Shown here: positions 30,654-40,480 of the stretch, piece by piece | How the letters are laid out: each line of letters begins with the position of its first letter | How positions within the stretch are numbered: the stretch's first letter is position 1 | DNA from: Bradyrhizobium aeschynomenes | Lineage (GTDB): Bacteria > Pseudomonadota > Alphaproteobacteria > Rhizobiales > Xanthobacteraceae | Direction: 5' to 3' | Assembly (NCBI RefSeq): GCF_013178945.1 | Contig: NZ_JABFDM010000004.1 | Span: forward strand, 186,001 to 250,000 | Length of the DNA: 64,000 nucleotides | Translations under genes and position numbers: made by a program | The notes under the pieces: model-generated | Told to the model about the DNA's origin: nothing | The model's input: only the letters and a program-made list of their open reading frames with translations | The model's database searches: none

Positions 30654-31706
30654 TCAGGGCTTGCGGATGAATCCAACGATGTCCTTCGCGGTCTTCATCG
30701 TCTCGGCCGCGATGGTCTGGGCCCGCTCGCCGCCATCGACGAGCACGGAATCCACATAGCCCGGGTCCGCCGTCAGCCGCTTCATCTCGGCCGCGATCGG
30801 GCCGAGCTTGGTGACGCACAGCTCGACCAGCGCGTTCTTGAAGCTGGAGAACTGGCCGCCGCCGAAATCCCTGAGCACGTCGGCCTTGCTGCGGTCTGAC
30901 AGCGCCGCGTAGATGCCGACGAGGTTGTCGGCCTCGGGGCGGGTGTCCAATCCCTTCTCCTCGCTGGGCAGCGGCTCCGGATCGGTCTTGGCCTTGCGGA
31001 CCTTCTGCGCGATCGTATCGGCATCGTCGGTCAGGTTGATGCGCGAGTAGTCCGAGGCATCGGACTTCGACATCTTCTTCGTGCCGTCGCGCAAGGACAT
31101 CACGCGCGTCGCGGGCCCGGTGATGAACGGTTCCGGCAGCGGGAAGAACAGGCCGTCGCCAAAACCCTGGGCTCGGATCGCGTCGCCGAAATCATTGTTG
31201 AACTTCTGCGCGATGTCGCGCGAGAGCTCGAGATGCTGCTTCTGGTCCTCGCCGACCGGAACATGGGTGGCGCGATAGAGCAGGATGTCGGCAGCCATCA
31301 GCACCGGATAGTCGTAGAGACCGACCGACGCATTCTCACGATCCTTGCCGGCCTTCTCCTTGAACTGCGTCATGCGGTTCAGCCAGCCGATGCGCGCAAC
31401 GCAGTTGAAGATCCAGGCGAGCTCGGCATGTCCCGAGACCTGGCTCTGGTTGAACACGATATGCTTCTTCGGATCGATTCCGGCTGCGATGAAGGCTGCG
31501 GTCACCTCGCGGGTGTTGCGCGCGAGCTCGGCCGGACCGCCCCAGACGTCGATCGGCATCGTGATGGCGTGCATGTCGACGACGCAATAGATGCAGTTGT
31601 GCGTCTCCTGCATCTTCACGAAGTTGACGATCGCGCCGAGATAGTTGCCGAGATGCAGGTTGCCGGTCGGCTGGACGCCCGAGAAAACCCGTTCCACGAA
31701 GGCCAT
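30654..31706 (-). CDS. trpS: Tryptophanyl-tRNA synthetase
   Basis: Class Ic synthetase charging tRNA-Trp. 350 aa. The HIGH-like motif is in [15 protein letters not shown] and the KMSKS motif is exact; the DMHAIT segment and [21 protein letters not shown] are conserved. ATG 31706 (MAFVERV) chosen over ATG 31748. It follows murJ by 49 bp on the same strand. Confidence 0.97.
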   Translation of the reverse strand: MAFVERVFSGVQPTGNLHLGNYLGAIVNFVKMQETHNCIYCVVDMHAITMPIDVWGGPAELARNTREVTAAFIAAGIDPKKHIVFNQSQVSGHAELAWIFNCVARIGWLNRMTQFKEKAGKDRENASVGLYDYPVLMAADILLYRATHVPVGEDQKQHLELSRDIAQKFNNDFGDAIRAQGFGDGLFFPLPEPFITGPATRVMSLRDGTKKMSKSDASDYSRINLTDDADTIAQKVRKAKTDPEPLPSEEKGLDTRPEADNLVGIYAALSDRSKADVLRDFGGGQFSSFKNALVELCVTKLGPIAAEMKRLTADPGYVDSVLVDGGERAQTIAAETMKTAKDIVGFIRKP

Positions 31707-31755
31707 GGTCGCTGTTCCAGATGATGGATTTGCTGCGTCGTTTGGCACGGGCGCC

Positions 31756-33330
31756 TCAAAGGTGCAAGTCGCCAGCGGGCAGGTCGCGGGCGGGCCGCTG
31801 CCGGATCGCGAGCATCGTCTCGCGCAAGCTGACGACGCCGAGGGCGGCCAGGAGCGTCGCGTACAGGATGGCCGCGCCGCCGATCAGGGCGGTGAGCAGG
31901 AGCGCGGCTCCAAGATGATGGCCGCCGTCCGCCTCGCCGGCATGGGCCGCCGCGATCCAGAGCACTGCGGCCATGATGGCTGCGGCGAGTGCGATCCGCG
32001 GCAGCCGGCGCCGTGATGCCGGCTGGAGATCGAAGCCGAAGCGCGTGCTGCCGCGCCGGAGCAGCACGGCGGCGTTGGCCCAGGCGCCGAGCGCGAGTCC
32101 GGCGGCGATGCCGCTGACCGCAAAGATCTGGCCGAGCAGGAACGCCAGCGCGATCGCCGTGCCGCATCCGATCAGCGTCGCGCGCAGCGGCGTCTGTGTG
32201 TCCTCGCGTGCGAAGAAGGCCGGCTGCAGCGCCTTGGTCAGGACCTGCGCCGGCAGCGCGGCGGCGAGCCAGGTCAAGACCCGTGCTGTCGCGGCGGCAT
32301 CCTGCGAGCCGAACGCGCCGTGTTCGAACAGCAAACGAACGATCGGCTCGTTCAGGATCATCAGTCCGAGCGTCGCGGGCAGTGCGAGGCCCATCGTCAG
32401 CTCCACGCCGCGCGATTGCACGCGCGACAGCGCCTCCTTGTTGCCGGCCTGCAGCGCGCGCGTCAGCTCCGGCACCAGCACCGTGCCCGTCGCCACGCCG
32501 ACCAGGCCGAGCGGCAGCTCGATCAGGCGGTTGGCGAAATAGAGCCATGACACGGCCGAGGGCGTGGTCGACGCGATGATCGCGCCGCCGATCACCAGCA
32601 GCTGCGGCGCCGCGCTCGCCACCATGCCGGGCAGCGCCTTGGCGAAGAAGCCGCGCATCTCGGCATCGAGCGAGACGCGCACCGGCGAGGCGACGTTGCT
32701 CCTGCCGCCGCGCTGCGCCAGCATCGCGAGCTGCAGCAGACCGGCGATGCCGATCGTGGCGGCGAGCAGCAGCGCGGCCCGGGAGGGATCCGCATGTTGC
32801 GTTAGCAGCACGATCGTCACGGCGATCAGCGCAACGTTGAACAGCAGCGGCGCGAACGCGGCCAGCGCGAAGCGGCCGCGGGCACTGGAAAGCGCGAGCA
32901 GCACCGTCGAGGGACCGGCGAAGGCCAGATAGGGCAGCATCAGCCGGGCGTCGTTCACCGCAAGGGTGAGCGTCTCGTCACCGGCAAAGCCCGGCGCGAG
33001 CACCATCATCGCGATCGGCATCAGCAGTGCCAGCGCGATCGTGGCTGCGAGCAGGCAGGCGCTGACGGTGCCGAGCACGCGGCCGGCAAAAGCTGCCGCC
33101 TGCGTCGATCCCGCCTGCTGGTATATTCGCAACCACGCCGGCACCAGCGCGGCGTTGAGTGCGCCTTCCGTCAGCAATCGCCTGGCGACGTTGACGAGCT
33201 GAAACGCCGCGAGAAACGCGTCCGCAACCGGTCCGGCGCCCAGCAGCGCGGCCATCAGCGCGTCCCTGCCGAAGCCGAGCAGGCGTGAGGTGAGTGTTCC
33301 TGACAACACGGTCACGAATGATCGGATCAT
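31756..33330 (-). CDS. murJ: Lipid II flippase MurJ
   Basis: Flips lipid II across the inner membrane for peptidoglycan synthesis. 524 aa with about 14 hydrophobic segments. N-terminal [32 protein letters not shown] and [17 protein letters not shown] match the MVF/MurJ signature. ATG 33330 is the family-like start; the open frame beyond it is antisense to the adenosine kinase gene. It diverges from that gene with 69 bp between the starts. Confidence 0.96.
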   Translation of the reverse strand: MIRSFVTVLSGTLTSRLLGFGRDALMAALLGAGPVADAFLAAFQLVNVARRLLTEGALNAALVPAWLRIYQQAGSTQAAAFAGRVLGTVSACLLAATIALALLMPIAMMVLAPGFAGDETLTLAVNDARLMLPYLAFAGPSTVLLALSSARGRFALAAFAPLLFNVALIAVTIVLLTQHADPSRAALLLAATIGIAGLLQLAMLAQRGGRSNVASPVRVSLDAEMRGFFAKALPGMVASAAPQLLVIGGAIIASTTPSAVSWLYFANRLIELPLGLVGVATGTVLVPELTRALQAGNKEALSRVQSRGVELTMGLALPATLGLMILNEPIVRLLFEHGAFGSQDAAATARVLTWLAAALPAQVLTKALQPAFFAREDTQTPLRATLIGCGTAIALAFLLGQIFAVSGIAAGLALGAWANAAVLLRRGSTRFGFDLQPASRRRLPRIALAAAIMAAVLWIAAAHAGEADGGHHLGAALLLTALIGGAAILYATLLAALGVVSLRETMLAIRQRPARDLPAGDLHL

Positions 33331-33399
33331 GAGGCTTCTATAGCAGCGCTGCTTGTGATAGGCCGCAGCGTTTGCAAACGCCGTAAACGGGGCCAGTGG

Positions 33400-34401
33400 A
33401 TGACTGACGCGAAATACGATGTTCTCGGCATCGGCAACGCGATTTTCGACGTGTTGGTGCAGGCCGATGAAGCCTTTCTCGCCAGGCACGGCATGACCAA
33501 GGGCGGCATGGCCTTGATCGACGAGGCCCGCGCGGCGGCGATTTACCGTGACATGGGACCGGCGACCGAGATGTCGGGCGGCTCGGCAGCCAACACCATC
33601 GTCGGCCTCGCCAGCCTCGGCGCGCGCGCGGCTTATGTGGGCAAGGTCAAGGACGATCAGATCGGCCGGATGTATTCGCATGACATCCGCGCCGCCGGCG
33701 TCGCCTTCGACACGGCGGCCGCGACCGATGGGCCGGCCACCGGCTGCTCCTACATCCTGGTGACGCCGGATGGCGAGCGCACGATGAATACCTATCTCGG
33801 TGCCGCGCAGAACCTCACGGCGGCCGACATCGATCCCGCTCAGATTGCAGCCGCCCGCATCATCTATCTCGAAGGCTATCTGTGGGATCCGAAGGACGCC
33901 AAAGATGCGTTCGTGAAGGCCGCGACGATCGCGCACGATGCCGGCCGCGAAGTCGCGCTGACCCTGTCGGACTCGTTCTGCGTCGACCGCTATCGCGACG
34001 AATTCCTCGAGCTGATGCGCGGCGGCACCGTCGATCTGGTGTTCGCCAACGAGGCTGAGTTGCATTCGTTGTACCAGACCTCAGATTTCGACGGCGCGCT
34101 GAACCAGCTGCGCGAGGATGCCACGCTCGGCATCGTCACCCGCAGCGACAAGGGCTGCGTCGTGGTGTCGAACGACGGCGTGATCGCGGTGCCGGCGCAT
34201 CCGATCGAGACGCTGGTGGATACGACCGGCGCCGGCGACCTGTTTGCCGCGGGCTTCCTGTTCGGGCTGGTGCGCAAGTCCGGTTACGAGATGGCCGGCA
34301 AGCTCGGTGGCCTCGCCGCCGCCGAGGTGATCCAGCACATCGGCGCCCGGCCGCAGGTGTCGCTGAAGGAGCTGGCGGCGCAGAACGGGCTGAAGGTCTG
34401 A
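33400..34401 (+). CDS. Adenosine kinase (PfkB family)
   Basis: 333 aa ribokinase-like enzyme. The N-terminal DVLGIGNAIFDVLVQ, the SGGSAANTIVGLASLG motif and the C-terminal PfkB signature DTTGAGDLFAAGFLFG (catalytic Asp in GAGD) are intact. This subgroup is usually annotated as adenosine kinase in alphaproteobacteria; sugar or nucleoside specificity cannot be proved from sequence. ATG 33400 chosen over GTG 33355. Confidence 0.88.
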   Translation: MTDAKYDVLGIGNAIFDVLVQADEAFLARHGMTKGGMALIDEARAAAIYRDMGPATEMSGGSAANTIVGLASLGARAAYVGKVKDDQIGRMYSHDIRAAGVAFDTAAATDGPATGCSYILVTPDGERTMNTYLGAAQNLTAADIDPAQIAAARIIYLEGYLWDPKDAKDAFVKAATIAHDAGREVALTLSDSFCVDRYRDEFLELMRGGTVDLVFANEAELHSLYQTSDFDGALNQLREDATLGIVTRSDKGCVVVSNDGVIAVPAHPIETLVDTTGAGDLFAAGFLFGLVRKSGYEMAGKLGGLAAAEVIQHIGARPQVSLKELAAQNGLKV

Positions 34402-34449
34402 CTGACATCGGCGCCAGACTCGCGGATGCGGCTTGGTCAGTGGCTCCCA

Positions 34450-34510
34450 CCTCTCCCCGCCTGAGGGGGAGAGGTCGGATCGCATCGTCAGATGCGATCC
34501 GGGTGGGGGT
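34450..34510. repeat. two-hairpin intergenic repeat
   Basis: CCTCTCCCC/GGGGAGAGG (34450-34458, 34466-34474) is followed by a perfect 10-bp hairpin GGATCGCATC-GTCA-GATGCGATCC (34477-34500) and GGGTGGGGG. Same general class as the palindrome near 59 kb. It lies after the adenosine kinase gene and may double as its transcription end. Confidence 0.7.
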
Positions 34511-34625
34511 TACAGCTCGCTCCACGCGCACATCCCGCGCGTTTGGTAGCTGATTAGTTCGTGTTGCCGAAGGCCTGGAACGCAGTGAGCTCCGCGATCA
34601 CCCGCCGCTCCACGCTCTCGGCTGT

Positions 34626-35819
34626 TCATGCCGCCTTCTTGCCGCCGGCAGCATCCAGCCCGGCATACACCCCGCGCTCGAAGCCCGCGAACGTCTCCAG
34701 GCACAGCCGGTCTGCGAACGGCAACAGCTGCATCAGGATCACGCCGGTGACGTCGCGGGCCGGATCGATCCAGTAGTAGGTGTTGGCAAGGCCTGCCCAG
34801 GCGAGGCTGCCGGCGCTGCGTCCCTCCGCTGTCTGCGACGTCGTGATCATGAAGCTGAGGCCCCATTTCTTGACGATGTCGGGATAGAGATCGACGTCGT
34901 TGGTCACGCCGGGCACGGCCGCGGCCATCTTCGTCATCTCCAGCTCGCCGATGTGATTGTCGCGCATAGCCGCGACCGTCTCGGGCTTGAGCACCTGGTT
35001 GCCGTTGCCCCGGCCGTTGTTGAGGATCATCCGCGTGAAGCGGATGTAGTCGCCCGCCGTTCCGTAGAGGCCGCCGCCACCCATGTGGAATTCCGGCTCC
35101 TGCTCGATCTCGAACGGGATCGGCGCCAGCGTGCCGTCCTCGCCGCGCGCATGCATGCCGACCAGGCGTTCGCGTTGCGACGGCCCGAGCCTGAAGCCGG
35201 TATCGTCCATGCCGAGCGGTGCGAACAGATGGTCGCGCAAATACGCATCGAGCGTCTGACCGCTCGCGGCCTCAACCGCCTTGCCGACGAAATCGATGTT
35301 GATGCCATATTCCCAGCGCGTGCCGGGATCGGACGCGAGCGGCAATTTCAGCGCGTCGTTCTTGCAGGTGATGATGCCGGGCGTGCCGGCCTTCTGCACG
35401 TAGGTCGCCATGTCGCCGTTCCACATGTCGTAGCAGAAGCCCGCGGTGTGGGTCATCAGATGGCGCAGCGTGATCGCGGTCTTCGCCGGCCGCAGGATAG
35501 GCTCGCCATTGGCATCGAAGCCGTCGAGCACCTTGGGCGCCGCGAGATCCGGCAGCACCTGCCCGATCGGCGCATCCAGCGACAGCCGGCCCTGCTCGAC
35601 CAGCTGCATGCCGGCGGCGCAGGTGATCGCCTTGGTCATCGAGGCGATCCAGAACACGCTGTCGGTGGTCATCGGATCGTCGCGGCCGAGATCGCGCTTG
35701 CCGAAGGCGCCTTCGTAGATGATGCCGTTGCTGTCAGCTGCGATGGCGACGACGCCCGGAATCTCCTTGGCCTCCGCCTTCTGTCGTAGCACGCCATCGA
35801 TGTCGGTCTTGTTCTGCAT
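34626..35819 (-). CDS. Serine hydrolase of the class C beta-lactamase/esterase type
   Basis: 397 aa. The nucleophile motif SxxK is SMTK near residue 61; the second motif Tyr is in RWEYGINIDFVGK; the start has the PGVVAIAADSNG..YEGAFG pattern. No signal peptide, so a cytoplasmic esterase/EstB-like hydrolase is more likely than a secreted beta-lactamase. ATG 35819 has GGAGGAGA just upstream. The end is Ala/Gly/Lys-rich. Single gene. Confidence 0.88.
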   Translation of the reverse strand: MQNKTDIDGVLRQKAEAKEIPGVVAIAADSNGIIYEGAFGKRDLGRDDPMTTDSVFWIASMTKAITCAAGMQLVEQGRLSLDAPIGQVLPDLAAPKVLDGFDANGEPILRPAKTAITLRHLMTHTAGFCYDMWNGDMATYVQKAGTPGIITCKNDALKLPLASDPGTRWEYGINIDFVGKAVEAASGQTLDAYLRDHLFAPLGMDDTGFRLGPSQRERLVGMHARGEDGTLAPIPFEIEQEPEFHMGGGGLYGTAGDYIRFTRMILNNGRGNGNQVLKPETVAAMRDNHIGELEMTKMAAAVPGVTNDVDLYPDIVKKWGLSFMITTSQTAEGRSAGSLAWAGLANTYYWIDPARDVTGVILMQLLPFADRLCLETFAGFERGVYAGLDAAGGKKAA

Positions 35820-36161
35820 GGTCTCCTCCGTTCCGTTCTTGTTGACGGTACGGGATTGTTCCCTGCCAAGATCGGAGCGGCAAGAACCCTCGCCGACGCA
35901 TCTGGTCGCGATCTCGTGATGATGCGGCGCGAACGAAGACGAGGCGGGAGAACCGGGGCCGCGACGCCACAGCGCTTCAAAATCCTCAGAGAATCATGAT
36001 TAGTTCCATCGAGCCGCGAGTCCGTCACATGGGCGCCATGTTCCCACCACGGGCCTCGGACTGTTGTGAGTTGCAACCATTTTTGCATTAAAGGGTTCAA
36101 CAACCGGCTTTTTCGAGCCGACGGTATGGCTATGGCGGCAAATTCCGCCAGTGGGGGCGAT
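35820..36161. other. intergenic region upstream of small unknown protein
   Basis: No ORF, tRNA or repeat can be supported. The last 100 bases are relatively A/T-rich (TTTTTGCATTAAAGG) with a short GGC-TTTTTC-GCC-like hairpin near 36110 and may carry the promoter of the following small gene. Confidence 0.4.
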
Positions 36162-36482
36162 ATGATTTCGAAGTGGAGCGAGTGGAAGCGGTATCCCCGC
36201 CCGGGTCGTGGTGACAATATCGAGGCACCGATCACCCCGGGGATCTATGAAGTGCGCGTCGCCGCCACGGGGGCGCTGTATGCGTTCGGTGCGGTCGACA
36301 ATGTGGCGCAGGCGCTGGCGCTGCTCCCGGTCGGGCAGAAATCCTGGTTCGGGCGCCGCGATCCCGCCACCTTGCCGGACCTCGAATACAGGACGTGCGC
36401 GACCTCGACCAAGGCCGACGCCAAGGCCGCGGCCGAGCGTATGATCGGCCGTCGCGAGACCTACATGAGCGGCGCAGCCTGA
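36162..36482 (+). CDS. Small protein of unknown function
   Basis: 106 aa from ATG 36162, which has GTGGGGGCG just upstream; ATG 36126 and GTG 36066 are longer options. The sequence begins MISKWSEWKRYPRPGRG and continues APITPGIYEVRVAATGALYAFG, a compact beta-rich pattern. I recall similar short proteins in Bradyrhizobium without assigned role. No signal peptide, no Cys pairs except one. Function unknown. Confidence 0.6.
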   Translation: MISKWSEWKRYPRPGRGDNIEAPITPGIYEVRVAATGALYAFGAVDNVAQALALLPVGQKSWFGRRDPATLPDLEYRTCATSTKADAKAAAERMIGRRETYMSGAA

Positions 36483-36643
36483 GACCGCGCTGAGCGGATA
36501 CGGGTCCCGTCACCGCATTTGGTGCTGTCAGGGCACGGTTGGCCCGGTCGAATGTACCGTTCGTGAGGCGCACACACCGTGCGCCTGCGCCGTGCGGGGG
36601 CTATATTCGGAGCGAGATACCGACCGCTTCGAGGAGATGCCCA

Positions 36644-38137
36644 ATGACACCGCCCGCCGCCGCCCGCGCGTCCGACGCCACCCTCAGCCTGCGCGACCGC
36701 CTGAAGGATCCGTCGCTGCTGCGTGAGCAGAGCTATATCGATGGCGGCTGGGTCGGCACGCCGGAGTTCCCGGTCGTCAATCCCGCCACCGGCGTGGCGA
36801 TTGCGAAGGTTGCGCAGCTCGGCGCTGCCGAGGCTACGCGCGCCGTCGAGGCCGCCTCACGCGCCTTTCCGCTGTGGGCCAGGCTGACCGCCAAGCAGCG
36901 CTCCAATACCTTACGCAAATGGTTCGAGCTGATCATTGCGAACCGCGAGGATCTCGCGCTGATCCTGACCTCCGAGCAGGGCAAGCCGCTGACCGAGGCG
37001 CTGGGCGAGGTCGACATCGGCGCCGCCTATATCGAGTTCTTCGCCGAGGAGGCGCGCCGCGTCTATGGCGAGACCATTCCGACGCAGAAGCCCGATGCGC
37101 GCCTGCTGGCGCTGAAGCAGCCGATCGGCGTCTGCGGCGCGATCACGCCGTGGAACTTCCCGAACTCGATGATCACCCGCAAGGTGTCGCCGGCGCTCGC
37201 CGCCGGCTGCACCGTGGTGCTCAAGCCGGCCAACGAGACGCCGCTGTCGGCGCTGGCGCTTGCCGTGCTGGCCGAGCGCGCCGGCATCCCCGCGGGTGCG
37301 CTCAACATCGTCACCGGCGACGCGCCGCCGATTGGAAAAGTGCTGTGCGAGCATCCCTCGGTGCGCTTCGTGGGCTTCACCGGCTCCACCGAGGTCGGCA
37401 AGATCCTGTATCGCCAGTCGGCCGGCACGGTGAAGAAGCTCGGCCTCGAGCTCGGCGGCAACGCGCCCTTCGTGGTGTTCGACGATGCCGACGTCGATGC
37501 GGCCGTCGAGGGCGCGATCGTCTCCAAATATCGCAACATGGGCCAGACCTGCGTCTGCGCCAATCGCCTCTATGCGCAGGATGGCATCTACGACGCCTTC
37601 GTCGAGAAGCTCGCCGCCAAGGTCTCGGCCATGAAGATCGGCGAGGGCACGGAAGCCGGCGTCACCCAGGGCCCGCTGATCAATGCGGAGGCGGTCGAGA
37701 AGGTCGAGCGCCACATCGCTGATGCGGTCAAGGGCGGTGCGACGATCGTCACCGGCGGCAAGCGTCATGCGCTCGGCCGCACCTTCTTCGAGCCGACCGT
37801 GCTGCGGGACGTGAAAGCCGACGCGCTGGTCGCGCATGAGGAGACGTTCGGCCCGCTGGCTCCCGTCATTCGTTTCAAGGACGAGGCCGACGTCATCGCG
37901 ATGTGCAACGCGTCGCCGTTCGGTCTGGCGTCCTACTTCTACGCCCGCGACCTCGGCCGCGTCTGGCGCGTGGCGGAGGCGCTCGAATCCGGCATGGTCG
38001 GCGTCAACACCGGCCTGATCACCACCGAGGTCGCACCGTTCGGCGGCGTCAAGGAGAGCGGCCTCGGGCGCGAGGGCTCACATCACGGCATCGAGGAATA
38101 TCTCGAGATCAAATATGTGATGATGGCGGGAGTCTGA
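36644..38137 (+). CDS. gabD: Succinate-semialdehyde dehydrogenase (NAD(P)+)
   Basis: 497 aa aldehyde dehydrogenase; oxidises succinate semialdehyde from GABA breakdown to succinate. The Glu general base is in LELGGNAPFVVF, the catalytic Cys in GQTCVCANR about 35 residues later, and the N-terminal WNFPNSMITRK and GFTGSTEVGK cofactor motifs are in place. The paired Cys in TCVC and the ending GREGSHHGIEEYLEIKY are typical of GabD. Start ATG 36644 after GAGGAG. It stands alone. Confidence 0.93.
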   Translation: MTPPAAARASDATLSLRDRLKDPSLLREQSYIDGGWVGTPEFPVVNPATGVAIAKVAQLGAAEATRAVEAASRAFPLWARLTAKQRSNTLRKWFELIIANREDLALILTSEQGKPLTEALGEVDIGAAYIEFFAEEARRVYGETIPTQKPDARLLALKQPIGVCGAITPWNFPNSMITRKVSPALAAGCTVVLKPANETPLSALALAVLAERAGIPAGALNIVTGDAPPIGKVLCEHPSVRFVGFTGSTEVGKILYRQSAGTVKKLGLELGGNAPFVVFDDADVDAAVEGAIVSKYRNMGQTCVCANRLYAQDGIYDAFVEKLAAKVSAMKIGEGTEAGVTQGPLINAEAVEKVERHIADAVKGGATIVTGGKRHALGRTFFEPTVLRDVKADALVAHEETFGPLAPVIRFKDEADVIAMCNASPFGLASYFYARDLGRVWRVAEALESGMVGVNTGLITTEVAPFGGVKESGLGREGSHHGIEEYLEIKYVMMAGV

Positions 38138-38162
38138 ACTTCGAGCGTCTGAACTTCGAGAA
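38133..38162. repeat. tandem 15-bp repeat over the gabD stop
   Basis: TCTGAACTTCGAGCG and TCTGAACTTCGAGAA are adjacent; the first includes the gabD TGA. A third partial copy, TCTGAGCTCAG, follows. Small duplication in the convergent spacer. Confidence 0.65.
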
Positions 38163-38169
38163 TCTGAGC

Positions 38170-38772
38170 TCAGGCCGTCTTGGGCAGCTTGTCCACCGGA
38201 ACGAGGTAGGACTTGTTGCCGACCTGGAAGATGACCTTGCCGCTCTTGCCGTCGGTCGTCGAGATCTGCGACTGACCGAACATGATGACGTTGTTGTAGA
38301 CGATCCCGGTGCCCTGTCGCGTGACGCCGTTGGTCGTCACGCTGACCTGGGCCTCCTTGCCGTTGACGGAGAGCACGCGAAAGCTCGCGCTCTGGCCGTT
38401 TTCGCCGTTGTAGCCGGCCCAGCTGCCGACGAGATTGCTCTCATTGGCGGGCGGGGCCTGCTTTTCGAGCATTGCGGTGGCCTTGCCGCCGCCGGCCGAG
38501 AACAGCAGCACCGCGTTCTTGCCGTTCTTGGTGCCGAGCGTGACCGCGCCGAAGTCGATGGTCGAGCCGTTGACCTCGCCGATGCCGCGCTCGGTGCGGC
38601 CGTTGTGGGTGTACTCCACCGTGGCGGCGGCGCCTCTGATGTTGACGACCTTGAAGCTCACGGCCTGGCCGTTGGCGGTCCAACTGCCCTTCCACTCGCC
38701 CAGCAGGTTGCTCTGGCGATAGACGCGCTCATTGGCGGGCGAGATCTGGTTGGTGCTTTGGATGGCTACCAT
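38170..38772 (-). CDS. Two-repeat beta-rich protein of unknown function
   Basis: 200 aa from ATG 38772. It is an internal duplication: unit 1 (about residues 22-107) begins SNLLGEWKGSWTANGQAVSFKV; unit 2 (about 110-193) begins SNLVGSWAGYNGENGQSASFRV. Each unit has short alternating strands (V.Y..NG, G.I..NV) like a small beta-barrel or sandwich. No signal peptide or membrane helix is clear. I do not recognise the family. It converges with gabD. Confidence 0.7.
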   Translation of the reverse strand: MVAIQSTNQISPANERVYRQSNLLGEWKGSWTANGQAVSFKVVNIRGAAATVEYTHNGRTERGIGEVNGSTIDFGAVTLGTKNGKNAVLLFSAGGGKATAMLEKQAPPANESNLVGSWAGYNGENGQSASFRVLSVNGKEAQVSVTTNGVTRQGTGIVYNNVIMFGQSQISTTDGKSGKVIFQVGNKSYLVPVDKLPKTA

Positions 38773-39064
38773 GTGTGCTTCCAAGGAGCTCGGATCGCTC
38801 GTTTACCCCGTTTGTCGGATCGTTGCAGAGTGTTGCTAACGAGAGGTAGGTCGAGAGGGTTAACGAACGGTGAACCGGCGTCGGCGATCCGGCCGTTCCG
38901 CACTGCGGCCCATCGCCTCAGCGTCGTCTGCAGCGATGGACGTCACGGCCGGATGAATGCGACGGCGCGAAGCGCCACCGACGGGCGCAAGCGAGCTTGC
39001 CGAGGCGCGCCGGATCGTCGACCATGACGCGGCGAACCACGACCCCTCAATGTGCGAGCTCACC

Positions 39065-39748
39065 ATGTCTGCAGCCCTCACGCGTGTCGGCGTCGGCCAG
39101 CTTCCGGATGCGGAGGCACGCCGCCTCGATGCGGACGGCTATCTGCTGTTGCGCGGTGCCATCCCGGCGGACTGGCTTGCGCCGCTGCGCGATGCGTTCG
39201 AGGCCGGCACGCTGCCATCCGAGCAATGGCCGGTGCCGCGCGGTCGCGACTGGCGCCACGCCATGGTCGATCTCGATGCCACCGTGCAGCGCGTCTGCCG
39301 CCTGCCGGTGATGCTCGCGGCCGTGCATCACATCCTGAAGGCGCCGTTCTTTCTCGGCCAGGTCGAAGGCCGCGAGCCGCTGCGCGATGGCGGCCAGCAG
39401 CCGCTGCATCGCGACAGCATCGAGCGCACGCGCACCGACGCGGTCTCGGCGCTGGCCTTTCTCGATCCGTTCGGCCCCGCCAATGGCGCGACGCAGGTGG
39501 CGCCGGGCACGCATCGCCAAGACACGGATGATGCGCAGGCTGCCCCGTTCGTCACGACCGGCGAGGCCGGCGACATCCTGCTGTTCGACGTCAACGTGCT
39601 GCACGGTGCGACCCGCAACGGCAGCGGCGCGCGCCGCCGCTCGCTGCTGATCACCTACGCCACCTCGGTCCAGCAGGAGGAGTGGCGCCGGACGCGCGCT
39701 CTGCGCGCGGTGCGGATGGATCAGGACGACATTTTCGGCGCGGAGTAG
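39065..39748 (+). CDS. Phytanoyl-CoA dioxygenase (PhyH) family protein
   Basis: 227 aa from ATG 39065 (a GCGAG lies upstream; ATG 39050 is possible). Fe(II)/2-oxoglutarate oxygenase fold: the HxD metal pair is in [10 protein letters not shown], the distal His in [10 protein letters not shown], and the 2OG-binding Arg in [30 protein letters not shown] is the typical PhyH core. Substrate unknown. It lies 58 bp before a GST gene on the same strand, so an operon is plausible. Confidence 0.87.
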   Translation: MSAALTRVGVGQLPDAEARRLDADGYLLLRGAIPADWLAPLRDAFEAGTLPSEQWPVPRGRDWRHAMVDLDATVQRVCRLPVMLAAVHHILKAPFFLGQVEGREPLRDGGQQPLHRDSIERTRTDAVSALAFLDPFGPANGATQVAPGTHRQDTDDAQAAPFVTTGEAGDILLFDVNVLHGATRNGSGARRRSLLITYATSVQQEEWRRTRALRAVRMDQDDIFGAE

Positions 39749-39806
39749 TCGCGCCGTCCCGCCCCTGTTGCGCACCTCCCAGCCAGATCATGCAAAGAGA
39801 TTGCCG

Positions 39807-40436
39807 ATGAAGCTGTACGATTCCGCGACTGCGCCAAGCCCGCGCCGCGTGCGCATCTTCCTCAGCGAGAAGGGCGTCAAAATTCCTACCGTTCAGCTCG
39901 ACCTGCGTGCCGGCGAGCAGTTTCAACCGGAATTTCGCGCGCTCAATCCGCAATGCACCGTCCCGGTTCTGCAGCTCGACAGCGGCGCAGGGATCACCGA
40001 CGTCATCGCCATCTGCCGCTACATCGAGGAGCTGCATCCCGCGCCGTCCCTGATGGGTCGAGACGCGGAAGAGCGGGCGTTGATCGAATGCTGGGTGCGG
40101 CGGATCGAGTGGGATGGCATCGTTGCGATCCAGGAAGCGTTTCGCAACAGCGCGCCAGGGCTGGAGCATCGCGCGCTGCCCGGACCGCTGCCGCTCGACC
40201 AGATTCCGGCACTCGCCGAGCGGGGCCGCCGGCGCGCCACGCATTTCTTCGCATGGCTCGACGCGCGACTGGCGGATCATGCCTACGTCTGCGGATCCGA
40301 CTTCACGATCGCCGATATCAGCGCTCTGGTGGCCACCGATTTTGCGGCGCGGGCGAAGCTCGACCTGCGCGCTCAGTTGCGCCATCTCGAGCGATGGTAC
40401 GACGACGTCGCGAGCCGCCCCTCCGCGAAGGCGTGA
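39807..40436 (+). CDS. Glutathione S-transferase
   Basis: 209 aa. The thioredoxin-like N-terminal domain has MKLYDSATAPSPRRVRIFLSEKG with Ser in the catalytic region, the cis-Pro in CTVPVL and the GSH-contact Asp in ITDVIAICRYIEE. The helical C-terminal domain has the folding motif FTIADISALVATDF. Likely conjugates GSH to electrophiles; specific role unknown. Confidence 0.9.
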   Translation: MKLYDSATAPSPRRVRIFLSEKGVKIPTVQLDLRAGEQFQPEFRALNPQCTVPVLQLDSGAGITDVIAICRYIEELHPAPSLMGRDAEERALIECWVRRIEWDGIVAIQEAFRNSAPGLEHRALPGPLPLDQIPALAERGRRRATHFFAWLDARLADHAYVCGSDFTIADISALVATDFAARAKLDLRAQLRHLERWYDDVASRPSAKA

Positions 40437-40480
40437 TAGGCTCCTCCCCTGGGCGAGAGAGCGGCGAATCGCGCGCGGCA

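Noticed and set aside
34626..35819. Beta-lactamase conferring resistance
   Set aside because: No export signal and esterase-like overall pattern; resistance function not supported.
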